Shown here: positions 62,071 to 64,000 of the stretch, one piece after another
Layout of the letters: each line of letters starts with the position of its first letter
Numbering within the stretch: position 1 is the stretch's first letter
Assembly (NCBI GenBank): GCA_947458265.1
Contig: CANGYF010000002.1
Location: forward strand, 274,463-338,462
Origin: Betaproteobacteria bacterium
GTDB taxonomy: Bacteria > Pseudomonadota > Gammaproteobacteria > Burkholderiales > CAIKXV01
Length of the DNA stretch: 64,000 nucleotides
Direction of reading: 5' to 3'
Position numbers and translations under genes: made by a program
Notes under the pieces: model-generated
Databases searched by the model: none
The model's input: the letters and a program-made list of their open reading frames with translations, nothing else
What the model was told of the DNA's origin: nothing

Positions 62071-63969
62071 TCAGGCCTCGGTCGCGGGCGTCGTCGACGG
62101 CGCAGGCGCGCTCGGCGTGGCGGCGTTGCCACCGCCCGGCGTCGAGGCCGGCGGCTGCGACGGCTTCGGCGGCCGCGGCGGACGGCCCTCCATGATGTCC
62201 TGGATCTGCTCGGAATCGATCGTCTCGAACTCGAGCAGCGCATTGGCCATCGCATGCATCTTGTCGCTGTTCTCCTCGATCAGCCGGCGCGCCAGCGTGT
62301 ACTGCTGGTCGATGATCCGGCGGATCTCGGCGTCGACCTGCTGCATCGTCGCCTCGGACACGTTCTTGTGCGTGGTGATCGAGCGGCCGAGGAACACCTC
62401 GCCTTCGTTCTCGCCGTACACCATGGTGCCGAGCTCCTTGCTCATGCCCCACTGGGTGACCATCTTGCGCGCGAGGTCGGTGGCACGTTCGAAGTCGTTC
62501 GATGCGCCGGTGGTCATCTGGCCCATGAACACTTCCTCGGCGATGCGCCCGCCGAACAGCACCGCGATGTTCTGCAGGATCTGCTCGCGGTCCATGCTGT
62601 AGCGGTCTTCCACCGGCAGCTGCATGGTCACGCCCAACGCGCGTCCGCGCGGAATGATCGTGACCTTGTGCACCGGGTCGGTCTTGTCGAGCATGCGCGC
62701 GACGAGCGCATGACCGGACTCGTGGTAGGCGGTGTTCTTGCGCTCGTGCTCGGGCATGACCATCGACCGGCGCTCGGCGCCCATCATGATCTTGTCCTTC
62801 GCCTTCTCGAAGTCGTCCATGTCGACCAGGCGCTTGTTCTTGCGCGCGGCGAACAGCGCGGCCTCGTTCACCAGGTTCGCGAGGTCGGCACCGGAGAAGC
62901 CCGGGCAGCCGCGCGCCAGGATGTCCGGGCGGACGTCGGGCGAGATCGGCACCTTGCGCATGTGCACCTGCAGGATCTGCTCGCGGCCGCGGATGTCCGG
63001 CAGCGGTACCACCACCTGGCGGTCGAAGCGGCCCGGGCGCAGCAGCGCCGGGTCGAGCACGTCCGGACGGTTGGTGGCGGCGATCACGATCACGCCGACC
63101 GCGCCCTCGAAGCCGTCCATCTCGACCAGCAGCTGGTTGAGGGTCTGCTCGCGCTCGTCGTTGCCGCCACCGAGGCCTGCGCCACGCTGCCGACCCACTG
63201 CATCGATCTCGTCGATGAACAGGATGCAGGGTGCATGCTTCTTCGCCTGCTCGAACATGTCGCGCACGCGTGCGGCACCGACGCCGACGAACATCTCGAC
63301 GAAATCGGAACCGGAGATCGAGAAGAACGGCACCTTCGCCTCGCCGGCGATAGCCTTGGCCAGCAGCGTCTTGCCGGTACCCGGGCTGCCGACCATCAGC
63401 ACCCCGCGCGGGATGCGGCCGCCGAGCTTCTGGAACTTCGACGGGTCGCGCAGGAAGTCGACCAGTTCGGACACCTCTTCCTTCGCCTCTTCGCAGCCGG
63501 CGACGTCGACGAAGGTGATCTGGTTGCTGTTCTCGTCGTGCAGCTTCGCCCGGCTCTTGCCGAACGAGAAGGCACCGCCGCGCCCACCGCCCTGCATCTG
63601 GCGCATGAAGAACACCCAGACGGCGATCAGCAGCAGCATCGGGAACCAGGAGACGAAGATGTTCATCAGCAGCGAAGGCTCTTCCTCCGGCTTCGCCTCG
63701 ATGATCACGCCGCTCTTCAGCAGGTCGCTGACCAGCCAGGGATCGGACGGGGAGTAGGTGACGAAGCGCTTGCCGTCGCCGCGCAGGCCCTTGATGACCC
63801 TGCCCTCGATGGTGACCTTGGCGACGCGGCCCGCCTTCACCTCTTCGATGAACTGCGAGTACTCCAGCGTGTTGCTCTGGATCTGCCGTGTGTTGAACTG
63901 CTGGAAAACGGTCATCAGCACAAGGGCTATGACCAGCCAGATCGCGACGTTCTTCACCAGGTTGTTCAA
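62071..63969 (-). CDS. ftsH: ATP-dependent zinc metalloprotease FtsH
   Basis: This 632-residue membrane AAA+ protease degrades membrane proteins and regulators such as LpxC. Two N-terminal helices (residues 8-24 and about 102-121) enclose a periplasmic domain. Walker A GSPGTGKT is at 194-201, Walker [12 protein letters not shown] at 249-259, the arginine-finger segment RPGRFDRQV follows, and the zinc site HESGH is at 416-420. The start is TTG 63969 with AGGAG six to seven bases upstream, giving [13 protein letters not shown] as in relatives. The Pro/Ala-rich tail is normal. The upstream gene lies outside the window. Confidence 0.97.
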   Translation of the reverse strand: MNNLVKNVAIWLVIALVLMTVFQQFNTRQIQSNTLEYSQFIEEVKAGRVAKVTIEGRVIKGLRGDGKRFVTYSPSDPWLVSDLLKSGVIIEAKPEEEPSLLMNIFVSWFPMLLLIAVWVFFMRQMQGGGRGGAFSFGKSRAKLHDENSNQITFVDVAGCEEAKEEVSELVDFLRDPSKFQKLGGRIPRGVLMVGSPGTGKTLLAKAIAGEAKVPFFSISGSDFVEMFVGVGAARVRDMFEQAKKHAPCILFIDEIDAVGRQRGAGLGGGNDEREQTLNQLLVEMDGFEGAVGVIVIAATNRPDVLDPALLRPGRFDRQVVVPLPDIRGREQILQVHMRKVPISPDVRPDILARGCPGFSGADLANLVNEAALFAARKNKRLVDMDDFEKAKDKIMMGAERRSMVMPEHERKNTAYHESGHALVARMLDKTDPVHKVTIIPRGRALGVTMQLPVEDRYSMDREQILQNIAVLFGGRIAEEVFMGQMTTGASNDFERATDLARKMVTQWGMSKELGTMVYGENEGEVFLGRSITTHKNVSEATMQQVDAEIRRIIDQQYTLARRLIEENSDKMHAMANALLEFETIDSEQIQDIMEGRPPRPPKPSQPPASTPGGGNAATPSAPAPSTTPATEA

Positions 63970-64000
63970 GCGCTGCTCCTGCTGGGGTCACGCGCGGGGA

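Overview
The window is a high-GC, densely packed chromosomal segment, almost entirely transcribed leftward (minus strand). Its right half carries the order ftsH-folP-glmM-pstSCAB-tpiA-secG-tRNA-Leu-nuoA..N, and the left half carries Bug-type (TctC) solute receptors. Both are typical of Betaproteobacteria, probably Burkholderiales. This assignment rests on gene order and protein character, not on a database match.

Layout. 1-342: 3' end of a clpX-type unfoldase gene (plus strand). 381-6056: heavy-metal RND efflux operon (adaptor, CzcA-like pump, TolC-like channel). 6151-13561: a seven-gene catabolic block (APC permease, FAH-family hydrolase, TauD/TfdA dioxygenase, Bug receptor, and a three-part flavo/iron-sulfur dehydrogenase resembling HcnABC, opine oxidase and D-hydroxyproline dehydrogenase). 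13657-33630: an array of fourteen homologous genes, all on the minus strand. Each encodes an export signal, a class I SAM-methyltransferase domain and a C-terminal beta-rich domain. Many overlap by 1-4 bases. The array is interrupted by a sodium:solute symporter/DUF4212 pair with a small membrane protein and a second Bug receptor (16729-20786), and by DUF1643, lectin-like lipoprotein and Dps genes (30732-32576). 33753-38556 (plus strand): a membrane-embedded spermidine-synthase-like methyltransferase, a DsbD/ScsB-like transmembrane thiol reductase and an exported redoxin. 38561-39136: an ADP-ribose-type Nudix hydrolase. 39168-54030: complete fourteen-gene complex I operon. 54310-54394: tRNA-Leu(GAG). 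54459-63969: secG, tpiA, pstBACS, glmM, folP, ftsH.

How it works together. The right half is conserved housekeeping: respiration, protein export, phosphate uptake, cell-wall precursor and folate synthesis, membrane proteolysis. The left half is accessory: metal efflux and small-molecule uptake and oxidation. Between them lies the unusual part, fourteen predicted periplasmic methyltransferase-like proteins. SAM is not known to be supplied to the periplasm, so either the cofactor is carried out with the folded protein through Tat (several copies have twin-arginine signals) or these domains bind something else. Five central copies form a distinct subfamily with a shared C-terminal F-[RQ]-P-T-G motif, and two copies have altered SAM-binding motifs. 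I regard this array as the most likely undescribed system in the window.
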